Part shown: positions 36,993 through 46,103 of the stretch, one piece after another
Position numbering within the stretch: position 1 is the stretch's first letter
Layout of the letters: every line of letters starts with the position of its first letter
DNA from: Plantimonas leprariae
Lineage (GTDB): Bacteria > Pseudomonadota > Alphaproteobacteria > Rhizobiales > Rhizobiaceae
Assembly: GCF_008802405.1 (NCBI RefSeq)
Contig: NZ_VZDO01000007.1
Span: forward strand, 1-64,000
DNA: 64,000 bases
Reading direction: 5' to 3'
Made by a program: the position numbers and the translations under genes
Notes under the pieces: generated by a model
What the model saw: the letters and a program-made list of their open reading frames with translations, nothing else
What the model was told of the DNA's origin: nothing
Databases searched by the model: none

Positions 36993-39900
36993 TCATGCTC
37001 CCGGTCGGCCGAAGACCGCCGAGCGCTCCGTTCCGGCCTCGTGCCGAAGACTGAGCTGCGCCACGCGCGCCGTAAGCGTCGCGGGCATCCTGCCGAAGAC
37101 CTGCATCTGCTCGCCGGCCGAGACGATGAGCGACGCCGCATCGCTTTCCCGCACGAGTTCCACGCCGGACCCGTCCGACAACGTGACGCGGTAGCGTTCG
37201 ATCTCCTCCCCGAGCGGTACGTCGATGCCGTCCCAGCCGTCGCCCGCGATCCGGGTCCGGCGCACCCATCCGAACGTCGCCGAACCGTCCGGCGCGAAGG
37301 CGCAGCGCAGATGCACCGGCGAGAGCGGCCTGACGGCGCGAAGCCCGAGCGCGGCGGCTTCCCGCGCCACGCCCTCGCCGTCGAGCGGCTGCCCGAGCAC
37401 CGCCACCCGCCAATCCAGCGTCCGGCCGATCTCCCGGGTCTTCAAGTGCAGCGGTTGCGTGGCGGCGTCCAGCAGCACGAAGGCCGCGCCGGCCTCGGCG
37501 CCGGCCACCGTGGCGTCCTCGGTGCCGCCCTGCCCGCGAGCCAGCGTCCGAAGCCGGAACCGCGAAGGGGCGATCTCCTCCGCGCTCTCGAACTGCAGCA
37601 CTTCCCACGCTCCCGAACGCGACTGCACGGCGCAAAGATTGGCGCCAGCGAGAAGCCGCTCGCGCTCGATCGAGTATAGCGCGCCGCGATAGAGCTCGAC
37701 CTCCAAGACGTTCGCGCCGTCGATGACGCCGACCGGACCGGCCGCGAGACCGAATCGCAGTTCGCCCATCGTGGACGGCACGTCGAGAACGAGCCGCGTC
37801 TCGAACGGTCCGCCCGCCGCCGACGCTTGAACGAGGAGCGGCTTCGGCGGGTGGACGAAGCCCGCGATCCGCGCCGCCTCTTCCGGCACGGCCGCGTCCC
37901 CCTGCGGAAGGTCGAGCAGCAGCACGAAGGGTCGCGACGCACCTTCCGGCTTGTTCGGGAGCGGGGCCGTCGGCACCCCGCCATCGCCGGCGAACGCCAC
38001 CGCGCCCGGCAGCCGCCGCGCCTCGACACGCCGCGCGAGCCCGCTTTCGATCCGCGTGACGAGCCACCGGCCCGGCCGGCCGGCCACGTTCACCGCATCG
38101 CCCGGCTCGACGGCGAGCTCCGTCGGCGCGAGCGCGAACCGCAGCGTCTCGCGCCCGCTCAACCCCGCGCCCAGCACGCCCGCCGCGAAGCGCCGCGCGT
38201 CATCCTCCTCCAGCGCCACGGGCAGTTCGATCGTATCCTGCCGCGGAAACTCAGCGTCGGGACGCACCGCCCCCGCTGCTCCCGGCTGGTAGAAACGCGC
38301 GGCATCGATGAACCCGACGACCACTTCCTCGGCGGTCTCGCTTTCTTCCGCCCGCCGCGCCTCCACGAAGGGCTGGTCCTCGTCGGTCTCGGCAAAGGCC
38401 TCGATCGACGCAGCCGTTTCGAGCGAGGCCGTGGAGCGGAACACGAGCCGGCCGGCCTCCGCATGGGTCACGACCCCGCAAAGTCGCAGAAGTTCCTCCA
38501 GTTGCGCCCGCGCCGAGCCGGGCGTGCCGACGAGGTAGCCGGCGACGACCGCATCCACCTGCGTGGCATCGACGGCGGCGAAGCCGTGATCGGCGAGCAG
38601 CGTGCGGATCAGGCCGTCCAGCGGCGCCTGTCCCAGCCGGCCGGTCAGCCAGTGCCCACGCCGCCAGTTCGCACCGTCGCTCCAGACGTCGGCCCGACCT
38701 GGAAAGGCCGGATAGGGCCGCGCGTCCCAGGCCCAGAGATGGATGCCGGCCGGGTCCACCATCCGGCCGCCAAAGACCGGCGATAGCGGGTTGTCCGCGT
38801 CGCGGAAGCCTTCGACCGCCGGATCCCAGAAGCCGAGATGGGCGTCGAGGAAGCGCCGCTGCATCAGGTCGTCGCGTGCGCCGGTCGAGAAGTACGGCTT
38901 GGCGCTCTCGCCGGATTTCGGGTCGAGGAACACGTTCGGCTGGTTCGCGCCCTTGTCGATCGCCGCGCAGCCGAGCTCGGTGAACCAGATCGGTTTCGAC
39001 ATCGGCACCCAGGCACTCTTCGCCGCCACCTCGACGCCGCCGCGCCGCTCGTAATGCGGGTTCGACCACCAGCCTTTCAGGTCCTTGCCGCGGAACACCC
39101 ACGGCTTGCCGCGCCCGTCGGCGATCGGCGTGCGCCGCCGCGCCGCCCTGTCCGCCTCGCTCGCGTAGTACCAGTCGAAGTTCTCGCCGCCCGCGATGCC
39201 GCGCCGAAGCGCGTCGCGGTCGTAGGGCGAGCGCGCCGCGTCCAGCCCCTCGCCGCCCGCATCCTCGTCCCGCCAGTCGGCGATCGGCAGATAGTTGTCG
39301 ATCCCGACCATATCGATCGCCGGATGCGCCCAGAGCGGATCGAGGTTGAAGAAGACGTCGTCGGAGCCGTCCGCCGGCTGGTAGCCGAAATACTCGCTCC
39401 AGTCCGCCGCATAGATCACCTTCGCGCGCGGCAGCACCAGCTTCACGTCGGCCGCCAGAGCGGCCAGCGCCGCAACGAAGGGGAAACCGCCGCCCGCATC
39501 CCGCACCCGCGTCAGGCCGCGCAGCTCGGAGCCGATCACGAAGGCATCGACGCCGCCGGCGAGTTTCGCCAGATGCGCCTGATGCAGCACCATCCGGCGA
39601 TAAGACCATTCCGCCGGCCCGGCATAGCTCACCGTTCCGCCGCCGATCGCGAAGTGCTCCACCCGAGCCGCCCCGACGAATCGCCGCACCGTGTCCGCGG
39701 CCGCCGTCGTGCCGTCGCCCGATCCCGCCCGGCCCGGCTCCCTGTCCAGCGTGATGCGACCGCGCCAGGGATAGGCGGCCTGTTCGGCGCACCCGTAAGG
39801 ATCGGGCAGGTTGTTGCCGGCGGGCACGTCCATCAGGAGGAACGGGTAATATGTGACTTTCAGCCCGCGCGCTCTCAGATCGGCGATGGCTCGCAGCACG

Positions 39901-40892
39901 CCCGCGTCGCTCGGCGTCCCGCCATAGGCCGGACCGCCACCGCTCTCGCTGATCAGCCGCGCGCCGGTGCGATCGGTCGGGCCGACCCGCCACGGCTTCG
40001 ACTCGTTCCGGCTGCCCGCCTCGACGCCCGGGCGGATCGTGCACGAGCCGGCGCGCAGGTCGTCGCCGAACCACGCGACGACGAGCGCCGCCCGCTCCAG
40101 CTTCGGGCAGAGCGCCGTCAGCTCGTCGATCGAGGCCTCGAAGTCGCTCGCGCCGAACAGCATGTTGCGGTTCAGCAGCCGATCTTCGCCCCGGCGCACC
40201 CGCTCGCGCACGCTCGACGGGTCGAGCCCGTGCTCGCTGGCGCCGGGAATGATCGTAACGGCCCGGATGTTCCGTTCGAGATCGCCCACCGGCCGCACCA
40301 CCTCGCAGGCGATCTGCGGGATGCGGTTGCCCCATTTCTCCAGCGGCAGCCGCTCGATCACGATGTAGGCGAGGCCGCGATAGCCCGGCGCGTTCCCCGC
40401 TCCCTGCTTCGCCTCGATCAGCGGGTCCGGCATCTGATCCTCGCGCCCGAGATGAACGCGCAGGCTCACAGCCGTCAGGTCGAGTTCCTCGCCGTCCGCC
40501 CAGACGCGGCGGATGCAGGCGATCGGCCCCTCGCAAAGCCCGATCGCGACATTGCCGAAGTAGCTGTAGGTGGTGACGGTCTGCTCGCCACCGCCGCCCT
40601 TGCCACCCTGCCGCTCGGTGTCCTTCTCTTCTTCGAAGCGCGTGGTCCAGATCATCTGGCCCGCGATCCGCGCCGTGCCGTAGAGGCGCGCGACGCCCGC
40701 GCCCTCGTCGGCCTCCTGGATGCGCGCGGCGGCGAGCCGGGGCCCCTCCACGCGGCGTTGCGGCGAAAGCAGCGAACTGTCGATCGCCGCGCCGCCGAGC
40801 GCGCCGAGCGCCCGCCCCACCACGCCGCCGACCGGACCGCCGATCAGCGTCCCGAAGACGCCGCCCGCCGCCTGCAGAAGGATCGTCGCCAT
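36993..40892 (-). CDS. GTA gene 15: baseplate multidomain protein (megatron)
   Basis: A 1299-residue tail-tip/host-specificity protein of the Rhodobacter-type gene transfer agent. Hydrophobic Gly/Ala-rich start (VFGTLIGGPVGGVVG), an N-terminal domain with TVTTYSYFGNVAIGLCEGP, a TIM-barrel-like domain from about residue 430 to 760 (with PIWFTELGCAAIDKG), then phage-tail and fibronectin-like domains. It would sit at the distal tail end and contact the recipient cell. Full length, no break. Confidence 0.93.
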   Translation of the reverse strand: MATILLQAAGGVFGTLIGGPVGGVVGRALGALGGAAIDSSLLSPQRRVEGPRLAAARIQEADEGAGVARLYGTARIAGQMIWTTRFEEEKDTERQGGKGGGGEQTVTTYSYFGNVAIGLCEGPIACIRRVWADGEELDLTAVSLRVHLGREDQMPDPLIEAKQGAGNAPGYRGLAYIVIERLPLEKWGNRIPQIACEVVRPVGDLERNIRAVTIIPGASEHGLDPSSVRERVRRGEDRLLNRNMLFGASDFEASIDELTALCPKLERAALVVAWFGDDLRAGSCTIRPGVEAGSRNESKPWRVGPTDRTGARLISESGGGPAYGGTPSDAGVLRAIADLRARGLKVTYYPFLLMDVPAGNNLPDPYGCAEQAAYPWRGRITLDREPGRAGSGDGTTAAADTVRRFVGAARVEHFAIGGGTVSYAGPAEWSYRRMVLHQAHLAKLAGGVDAFVIGSELRGLTRVRDAGGGFPFVAALAALAADVKLVLPRAKVIYAADWSEYFGYQPADGSDDVFFNLDPLWAHPAIDMVGIDNYLPIADWRDEDAGGEGLDAARSPYDRDALRRGIAGGENFDWYYASEADRAARRRTPIADGRGKPWVFRGKDLKGWWSNPHYERRGGVEVAAKSAWVPMSKPIWFTELGCAAIDKGANQPNVFLDPKSGESAKPYFSTGARDDLMQRRFLDAHLGFWDPAVEGFRDADNPLSPVFGGRMVDPAGIHLWAWDARPYPAFPGRADVWSDGANWRRGHWLTGRLGQAPLDGLIRTLLADHGFAAVDATQVDAVVAGYLVGTPGSARAQLEELLRLCGVVTHAEAGRLVFRSTASLETAASIEAFAETDEDQPFVEARRAEESETAEEVVVGFIDAARFYQPGAAGAVRPDAEFPRQDTIELPVALEEDDARRFAAGVLGAGLSGRETLRFALAPTELAVEPGDAVNVAGRPGRWLVTRIESGLARRVEARRLPGAVAFAGDGGVPTAPLPNKPEGASRPFVLLLDLPQGDAAVPEEAARIAGFVHPPKPLLVQASAAGGPFETRLVLDVPSTMGELRFGLAAGPVGVIDGANVLEVELYRGALYSIERERLLAGANLCAVQSRSGAWEVLQFESAEEIAPSRFRLRTLARGQGGTEDATVAGAEAGAAFVLLDAATQPLHLKTREIGRTLDWRVAVLGQPLDGEGVAREAAALGLRAVRPLSPVHLRCAFAPDGSATFGWVRRTRIAGDGWDGIDVPLGEEIERYRVTLSDGSGVELVRESDAASLIVSAGEQMQVFGRMPATLTARVAQLSLRHEAGTERSAVFGRPGA

Positions 40893-40895
40893 CGA

Positions 40896-41330
40896 TCAGC
40901 GCTCCGGAAACCTGAACGTGCCCACGATCCGCCGCCGCCAGCTCGGGCCGAGCGGCGACGAAACGACGGCCATCCCCTCGTAGGCGTGGATGAGGCAATC
41001 CCCTTCGTCGAGGATGCCGCAATGCTTGGCGACCGCTTCCGGCCGCCAACGAAAAACCGCGACGTCGCCCGGCCGCATCTCGTTCGCCGCAACCGGAACC
41101 AGATGGCGGCCCGCCGCCTCCAGCAGCCGCTCGCCGAGCCCACGCTCCGCCCAGTCCGCCGTATAGGCGCCCGCCTCCTCCGGCTCGCGCCCGTACACCT
41201 CTCGCCACACCCCCCGAACGAGGCCGAGACAGTCGCAGCCGACGCCGCGGCGCGAGCCCTGATGGCGGTACGGCGTGCCGACGAAGCCTCGCGCCGCCGC
41301 CAGCACGAGTTCCCGAACCGGACCGTCCAT
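40896..41330 (-). CDS. GTA gene 14: NlpC/P60 peptidase
   Basis: A 144-residue cell-wall peptidase of the tail tip. The catalytic Cys is in GVGCDCLGLVRGVWREVYG and the His in VAKHCGILDEG. In GTAs it is thought to cut peptidoglycan during DNA delivery or tail assembly. ATGA overlap with gene 13. Confidence 0.92.
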   Translation of the reverse strand: MDGPVRELVLAAARGFVGTPYRHQGSRRGVGCDCLGLVRGVWREVYGREPEEAGAYTADWAERGLGERLLEAAGRHLVPVAANEMRPGDVAVFRWRPEAVAKHCGILDEGDCLIHAYEGMAVVSSPLGPSWRRRIVGTFRFPER

Positions 41331-42217
41331 CACGGCACCACCGGCGAACCGTCGTGCCGGCCGTCCTTCTTGGCGAAGGCGAACGCGGCGTCGCCGCCCG
41401 GCAGATGCGGAAAACCGCGAAAGTTCAGCCCGTTCGCGAAGACCGCCCGACAGGTCGCGAAGCTCTTGTCGCAGCCGGCCTTGAGCGTCGCCCCGTCGCC
41501 AACGACGATCCCCTCCGGAGCCCCGCCGAGAAAAGACGCGCGCACGCCGCCGTTTACGGCAAGCGACGCCAAATCCGAGACGAGACCTCGCGCCGCGCCG
41601 CCCGTCCACTCGACGCGGCCCTGCTCGAACAAACTTCGTTCGATCCCCTCCGCCCCGGCGAAGCTGACGATGCCCGAGGCATCGACCGCCTTCACCGTCA
41701 CCTCGGCGCGGAAACGCGGCTGTTCCAGATCCACCCGGCAGCGCGCATCGCCGAGCACCGCATCGCAGCGCCGCCGGTAGAAGCGCCCGCGCCGGCGATC
41801 GAGCTGCGCGGCGATCCCGCGCAGTTCCGCCGTGAACGCCTCGCCGCGTCGCGTCACCTCGCCGAGTTCCGCGACGTCCAGCAGCATCCGCTGTTCGGGC
41901 GACGCCCAGTTGACGACGAAAGTCTCGACCTTCGCGCCGTCGTAGCGCCCGGCCGCGATATCCGTCTCGTCGAGACTCAGCGACGAGAGGGCCCCGTCCA
42001 CCTCCTGCGTGCCGGCGGCAAGTCCGACCTCGGCCTCCGCCTCGCTGCCGGATAGCCCGCTCGCCGCCTCGAACACCGTCCCGTCGAAGCGCACCGTCTC
42101 GTCGTGGTCGGTGAAGCCGAGCACGACGCCGTCCTTCCGCGTCAGCCGCCAGCAATGGGAGAGCGTCGTCGCCTGGCCGGCGAGATGCGCCTTCAGGCCG
42201 TCCGGAACGGTTCTCAT
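41330..42217 (-). CDS. GTA gene 13: tail-tip protein, DUF2163
   Basis: A 295-residue tail protein. DUF2163 occupies about residues 10-160 (CWRLTRKDGVVLGFTDHDE) and a phage BR0599-type C-terminal domain follows with cysteines in AGCDKSFATCRAVFAN, which in RcGTA bind a metal cluster in the tail hub. ATGA overlap with gene 12. Confidence 0.93.
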   Translation of the reverse strand: MRTVPDGLKAHLAGQATTLSHCWRLTRKDGVVLGFTDHDETVRFDGTVFEAASGLSGSEAEAEVGLAAGTQEVDGALSSLSLDETDIAAGRYDGAKVETFVVNWASPEQRMLLDVAELGEVTRRGEAFTAELRGIAAQLDRRRGRFYRRRCDAVLGDARCRVDLEQPRFRAEVTVKAVDASGIVSFAGAEGIERSLFEQGRVEWTGGAARGLVSDLASLAVNGGVRASFLGGAPEGIVVGDGATLKAGCDKSFATCRAVFANGLNFRGFPHLPGGDAAFAFAKKDGRHDGSPVVP

Positions 42218-42849
42218 GGCCGGATCTCCACCAACGGCAGCGTGGGGATGTCGCCCGCCTCGAAAGCGGCGACGTTCACGGCGAGATGGTCGATGTCGAA
42301 GCGCACCGGCACGTCGAACTCGAAGCCGGCCGTGATTGCGGCACCCTTCGCGGGTGGGCTCGCGAAACTCACGATCCCCGTCCCGGCGTCCAGCGACACG
42401 CCCGAACCGACGGCGGTTCCACCGACCGCCACCTCGAGCGTGCCCGCGACCGGCTTCCCGATCGGCCGCACATACGCGTCGGCCCCGACCCCATACCGTT
42501 TCACCAGCGCGAAACTCTTCGTCGCGCCGTCGCCGGTGCCGATCGTCTGGTCGAACGCCGTCACCGCGGTCCCGAACGCGCCGGACCGGCTGTCCAGCGG
42601 ATCGCGGAAGCGGAACCCGACGAGCTTGCCGCGCCGCGCCTCGAAGAAGGCGAGCACTGCGGCGAGGTCGGCGAGGCTCTTCACCCCCGACCCCGCGTCG
42701 TAGCGGCGGAAGGCGTGGGCGTGCCGCTGGTTGCGGGTCTCGAATCCGGTCGAAAGCCGCACGACCTCGATCCGCCGTTCCGGTCCGCCGCTCGTGCCGA
42801 AGGCGACGCGGAGCGGAAACCGCTCCTCGCTGAAAGCCGCGATCGTCAT
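42214..42849 (-). CDS. GTA gene 12: distal tail protein, DUF2460
   Basis: A 211-residue protein of the DUF2460/TIGR02217 family, the distal tail component that links tube and tip. The characteristic segment RNQRHAHAFRRYDAGSGVKS is present. Starts immediately before the gene 11 stop. Confidence 0.93.
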   Translation of the reverse strand: MTIAAFSEERFPLRVAFGTSGGPERRIEVVRLSTGFETRNQRHAHAFRRYDAGSGVKSLADLAAVLAFFEARRGKLVGFRFRDPLDSRSGAFGTAVTAFDQTIGTGDGATKSFALVKRYGVGADAYVRPIGKPVAGTLEVAVGGTAVGSGVSLDAGTGIVSFASPPAKGAAITAGFEFDVPVRFDIDHLAVNVAAFEAGDIPTLPLVEIRP

Positions 42850-43434
42850 TTAGAGCCCCCGCCGTCCACGGTTGGCGGCCCGCGCCAGCATTGCCTGGAT
42901 CTGCGCTTCGGACCGCCGAAAGCTCGCCGCGTCCGCCGCCGTCACGTTGAAGACGATCGGCTGGCCGCCACCCTTGCCGCCCTCTCCGGTCGCGACGCCG
43001 AGCCTTCCGTCCGGCCCGCGCCGAAGTGGAAGGATCGCCTCCGCCCCGGCCTCGCCCATCAGCCCGATCTGCCGGCCGTTCGGGAAGTAGCTCGGGCTCG
43101 CCACGACACCGCCCTTCGCGAAAGGCACCACGCTCGCACTCGCCGCCGCACCGCCGGCGAAGAGTGAGCCGACGCCGTTCGCGAGCTGGCCGATCAGCCC
43201 GCCCGCGATCGAGGTCACGGGCTTCAGCGCCGCGTTCAAGGCGATCGTCGAAATCCGCAAGGCCAGTTGCCGGAACACGCCGTCGAGTGACTGCCCGCTC
43301 ACCACCGCACCCCGGAACGCCGCGTTCATCGCGGAGCCGAAGGCGTTGGCCTTCGCGGTCATGTCGCCGAGCGCCTTGTCGAGCGCGCTCGTGTCGGCCT
43401 CGATGCCGACGCGATAGGTCTCGTCCGCCGCCAT
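42850..43434 (-). CDS. GTA gene 11: short tail tape-measure protein
   Basis: A 194-residue tape-measure-type protein: an N-terminal helical part with hydrophobic stretch (LALRISTIALNAALKPVTSIAGGLIG) and a C-terminal part with FAKGGVVASPSYFPNGRQIGLMGEAGAEAILPL, typical of the family. The short length matches the short GTA tail. Confidence 0.92.
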   Translation of the reverse strand: MAADETYRVGIEADTSALDKALGDMTAKANAFGSAMNAAFRGAVVSGQSLDGVFRQLALRISTIALNAALKPVTSIAGGLIGQLANGVGSLFAGGAAASASVVPFAKGGVVASPSYFPNGRQIGLMGEAGAEAILPLRRGPDGRLGVATGEGGKGGGQPIVFNVTAADAASFRRSEAQIQAMLARAANRGRRGL

Positions 43435-43437
43435 TCT

Positions 43438-43665
43438 CTACCTCGCATCGGGAAATCGCTGGAGCAACCGGTCGAGCGCCGCACGCGAAGGCGCGTCGCG
43501 CCCGTCGCGCACGAAAGGCCGGATCGCCTGCGCGAACTCGCGCGGACTCAAGCGCCAGAAGGCATCCGGCGTCAGGCGGAGCAGGCCGAAGCCTGCCGCC
43601 ATCGCCTCGTCCCAAGGAAAAGCGTCGCCGGCCCTGCTCGCCACCGCAGCCGGCGACGCAATCAA
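43438..43665 (-). CDS. GTA gene 10.1: tail assembly chaperone (rcc01693-type)
   Basis: A small tail-assembly chaperone of about 75 residues; the core FPWDEAMAAGFGLLRLTPDAFWRLSPREF is the family signature. No ATG is available in the right place. A TTG overlapping the gene 10 stop (TTGA) is the likeliest start; a GTG seven codons later is the alternative. A longer frame upstream is gene 10 read out of phase. Confidence 0.8.
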   Translation of the reverse strand: MIASPAAVASRAGDAFPWDEAMAAGFGLLRLTPDAFWRLSPREFAQAIRPFVRDGRDAPSRAALDRLLQRFPDAR

Positions 43666-43991
43666 GGGTTTGCGGGCACCGCCTCGCCGAAAGCGGCCCC
43701 AAGCAGATCCGCCACCAGCGCCGCCGCGCCTGCCGCGCCGCCCTCGAACCGCATCGCGGCGACGTCGCTGTCGGCGATCGTTTCGCCTGCCCCGCGCAGA
43801 CCCGCCGCGACGACGCGCACGATGTCGCGTGCCGAAAGCGCGCCCGTGCCGAAGCGCCGGGCCAGCGCGCCGATATCCTCCTCGCCGAAGGCATCCTCCA
43901 GCTCGGCCAACGCCCCGAGCGTCAGGCACAACACCCGCTCGCGCCCGTCGATCATGGCGGAAACCTCGCCCCGCCGCCGGTTCGCCGCCAT
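43662..43991 (-). CDS. GTA gene 10: GTA family tail protein (chaperone-like)
   Basis: A 109-residue protein of the family found only in GTAs and related phages, starting MAANRRRGEVSAMIDG and with LTLGALAELEDAFGEEDI as signature. Position between major tail protein and tape measure suggests a tail assembly chaperone role. ATG at 43991 lies 3 bases after the gene 9 stop. Confidence 0.88.
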   Translation of the reverse strand: MAANRRRGEVSAMIDGRERVLCLTLGALAELEDAFGEEDIGALARRFGTGALSARDIVRVVAAGLRGAGETIADSDVAAMRFEGGAAGAAALVADLLGAAFGEAVPANP

Positions 43992-43993
43992 CG

Positions 43994-44407
43994 TCAGATC
44001 GCCGCGAAGGCGAGCGCGCCGGCCGATTCCAGCGTCATCTCGAACGTCACCTCGCCGTTGAACTCGCCCGAATATTCCAGCGCCGCGACCTGGAACGGCC
44101 CGGTGATCCGGCCAAAATCCGGCACCGTCACCTCGAAGGGCGCGACCTTCGCGTCGAAGAAGAGCTGGCGCACCGCGGCATCGGACGCGAGATCCTTGAA
44201 GATGCCCGCCCCCGAGATCGAGGCGCGCTGCACACCCGCGCCGCCGAGCAGCTCGCGCCAGCGCCCGGCGCTTTCCGAATCGGTGATCTCCACCGTTTCG
44301 GCGTTGAAGGCGATGCGCTTCGTGCGCAGTCCCGCCACCGTCTGGAAGTTCGTACCGCCCGCCGCGTCCAGCTTCAGGAGCAGGTCCTTGCCCTTCTGCG
44401 CGCCCAT
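43994..44407 (-). CDS. GTA gene 9: major tail tube protein (TP901-1 family)
   Basis: A 137-residue tube protein. TP901-1/TIGR02126 features are QKGKDLLLKLDAAG at the start and VEITDSESAGRWRELLGGAG in the middle. Hexameric rings of this protein form the tail. It follows an internal terminator. Confidence 0.92.
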   Translation of the reverse strand: MGAQKGKDLLLKLDAAGGTNFQTVAGLRTKRIAFNAETVEITDSESAGRWRELLGGAGVQRASISGAGIFKDLASDAAVRQLFFDAKVAPFEVTVPDFGRITGPFQVAALEYSGEFNGEVTFEMTLESAGALAFAAI

Positions 44408-44430
44408 CCTTCACCTCTCGCCATCGCGGA

Positions 44431-44460
44431 AAAGAAAAAGGGCGGCCCCTCGGACCGCCC
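44431..44460 (-). terminator. Strong intrinsic terminator inside the GTA operon (after gene 8)
   Basis: On the minus strand, GGGCGG pairs with CCGCCC (with further inner CC/GG pairs and a bulge), followed by TTTTTCTTTT. It lies between gene 8 and gene 9, so genes 9-15 are expressed only by read-through, anti-termination or an unseen internal promoter. Confidence 0.85.
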
Positions 44461-44489
44461 TTCGCATTCGTTCGATTGTGTCTAGCCGG

Positions 44490-44900
44490 TCAGGCCAGCG
44501 GTTCAGTCACCGCGCGGAAGCGCAGAATGCCGTGGAAATTCGGCGAGTCCGGTTCCCGGCGCGCTTCGGCGAACTGGAGCTGCAGGTTCACCAGCCGGTG
44601 GCTGCCGAGCGGCAGATGCGCGTCGTGCAGCCGGTTCGTCACCTCGTCCATGATCGCGAACGTCTCGGCCTTGCCGCCGCCCCGGCCCCAGACGTGCAGG
44701 GTCAGGACGTGCTCCGCGCCGTCCTCGCTGCCCGTCGACCAGTCGACCACCGTGGTGCGGCCGAGCGTCAGGTAGGGGAAGCTCGCATGTTCCGGCGCGT
44801 CGTCGTACACCTTCGGCCCGCCGAGCTTGGCGACAATCCCGGCATCCGTCGTCAACGCCTTGAAGATCGAGGTTTGCAGTTCGGCGCTGGAACGCAGCAT
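44490..44900 (-). CDS. GTA gene 8: tail terminator protein, DUF3168
   Basis: A 136-residue protein of the DUF3168 family, the tail-terminator at the head-proximal end of the tail tube. Signatures are AELQTSIFKALTTD and FPYLTLGRTTVVDWST. Confidence 0.92.
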   Translation of the reverse strand: MLRSSAELQTSIFKALTTDAGIVAKLGGPKVYDDAPEHASFPYLTLGRTTVVDWSTGSEDGAEHVLTLHVWGRGGGKAETFAIMDEVTNRLHDAHLPLGSHRLVNLQLQFAEARREPDSPNFHGILRFRAVTEPLA

Positions 44901-44961
44901 GCGGTATTTCCTCCCGCCAATATTGCGACGATATTCGAGAAAGATGGTGCGTCGCGCCGTT

Positions 44962-45192
44962 TCACAAGACGGCGCGCCCGCTGAAATTTCCGTTATTGGC
45001 TGTCGGCCTTTCGTCCGGCGAGGTTTCGCGGAAGTGAAAGCCGCTCAGCAGGGACGACGCCGGAAGTTCACGGTCGAGCAATCTTTCGCCCTCCGCCGAT
45101 TGCCCACCTACCCTCGCCAGCGCCGCCGCGACGATGCGGCCACGCCGCGCCGTGCCGGAAACCCGGCGGGCAAGCCGCGCGGCAAGTCGCAT
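44962..45192 (-). CDS. Unassigned small gene between GTA genes 7 and 8
   Basis: A 76-residue basic protein (MRLAARLARRVSGTARRGR at the start) with no recognised domain. Its ATG overlaps the gene 7 stop (TGATG) and is preceded at seven bases by a perfect AGGAGG, so it is almost certainly translated. RcGTA has no gene at this place. It may be a shortened or decayed head-tail component (in many phages an HK97-gp10-like protein is encoded here) or a lineage-specific addition. Confidence 0.6.
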   Translation of the reverse strand: MRLAARLARRVSGTARRGRIVAAALARVGGQSAEGERLLDRELPASSLLSGFHFRETSPDERPTANNGNFSGRAVL

Positions 45193-45524
45193 CACACTTC
45201 CTCCTGGCAGCGGCAGACGAGGTAGCGTCGGCTCTCGTCGGGATCGTGCACCGACACGACGACGAGCCGCCGGTTCCCGAGCACGAAGCTCATGCCGCGG
45301 TCGACATCGTCGCGAGCCCTGCAGATGACGCGATGGGTGATCGTCGCCTCCCGCCGCTCGAACCGCTCCGCCGCCTGCACCGACACCGGCTCGACGCGGA
45401 CGGAAACCTCGGCCACCTCCCGCCAGTTCGGCACCGTACCGCCCGAACCGTCGGACACGAGATCGGCGGCCTGCAGCGAGACGCGCTTGCGCAGAAGGCC
45501 CGGATCGAGGAACAGCGGCGTCAT
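45192..45524 (-). CDS. GTA gene 7: head-tail adaptor / head closure protein
   Basis: A 110-residue SPP1 gp16-type head closure protein, with LLRKRVSLQAADLVSDGSGG at the start and RYLVCRCQEEV at the end. It closes the portal after packaging and docks the tail. Confidence 0.92.
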   Translation of the reverse strand: MTPLFLDPGLLRKRVSLQAADLVSDGSGGTVPNWREVAEVSVRVEPVSVQAAERFERREATITHRVICRARDDVDRGMSFVLGNRRLVVVSVHDPDESRRYLVCRCQEEV

Positions 45525-46085
45525 CTACAGCCTCCGCTCGCGGAAGGGCGCCAGGAGATCGCGCACCGCCTTCGGGATGAAGCCCGGCTGCATGTCCGCC
45601 GCCACCGCCCCGCGCATCTCGTAGCTCGCCGCGACGATCTCCTTCACCGCGAGCTTCAGCGCTTCCGGCACCGACCCCGCATCGAACCCGGCGATGAACT
45701 CGACCTCGACGCCGTTCGCCGCCGCGGCAACCACGTCGTCCGCTAGAACCACGACATCCTCCCCGCTCGCTCGATCGGGCGTCGCGCCGGCCGGCATAAA
45801 GTTTCTCGACGTTCCGTCCGCCCCGTAAGCCGTGATCATCGTCACTGCCCCGAGCGGCGTCCGCGGCAGCCGCACCCGGCGGTCGGCCGGCACCGCCTCC
45901 AGCGCAATCCGGAAACCCCGCTTCACCAGCACCGCGCGCGTTTCCCGCTCCACCATCTCACGCGCCGCCGTCACCAGCGCCGCGATCAGGTCGTCCTCGT
46001 CACTCCTCTCGATCCGGCACCACGCCTTCGCCTCCGCGACCGAGACCGGCTCCGCCCCGCCGCCGCCCAGCTCCACCACGACCAT
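45525..46085 (-). CDS. GTA gene 6: head-tail connector (phiE125 gp8/gp6-like)
   Basis: A 186-residue connector with the family's N-terminal helix pattern EAKAWCRIERSDEDDLIAAL followed by VTAAREMVERETRAVLVKRG. It forms the ring below the portal. It follows the internal terminator after the capsid gene. Confidence 0.92.
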   Translation of the reverse strand: MVVVELGGGGAEPVSVAEAKAWCRIERSDEDDLIAALVTAAREMVERETRAVLVKRGFRIALEAVPADRRVRLPRTPLGAVTMITAYGADGTSRNFMPAGATPDRASGEDVVVLADDVVAAAANGVEVEFIAGFDAGSVPEALKLAVKEIVAASYEMRGAVAADMQPGFIPKAVRDLLAPFRERRL

Positions 46086-46103
46086 CGCAACCGCTCGCCC
46101 CGA

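Noticed and set aside
38251-41208. 985-codon minus frame overlapping GTA genes 13-15
   Set aside because: Arg/Gly/Ala-rich out-of-frame reading of gene 15. The true frames are fixed by family motifs.
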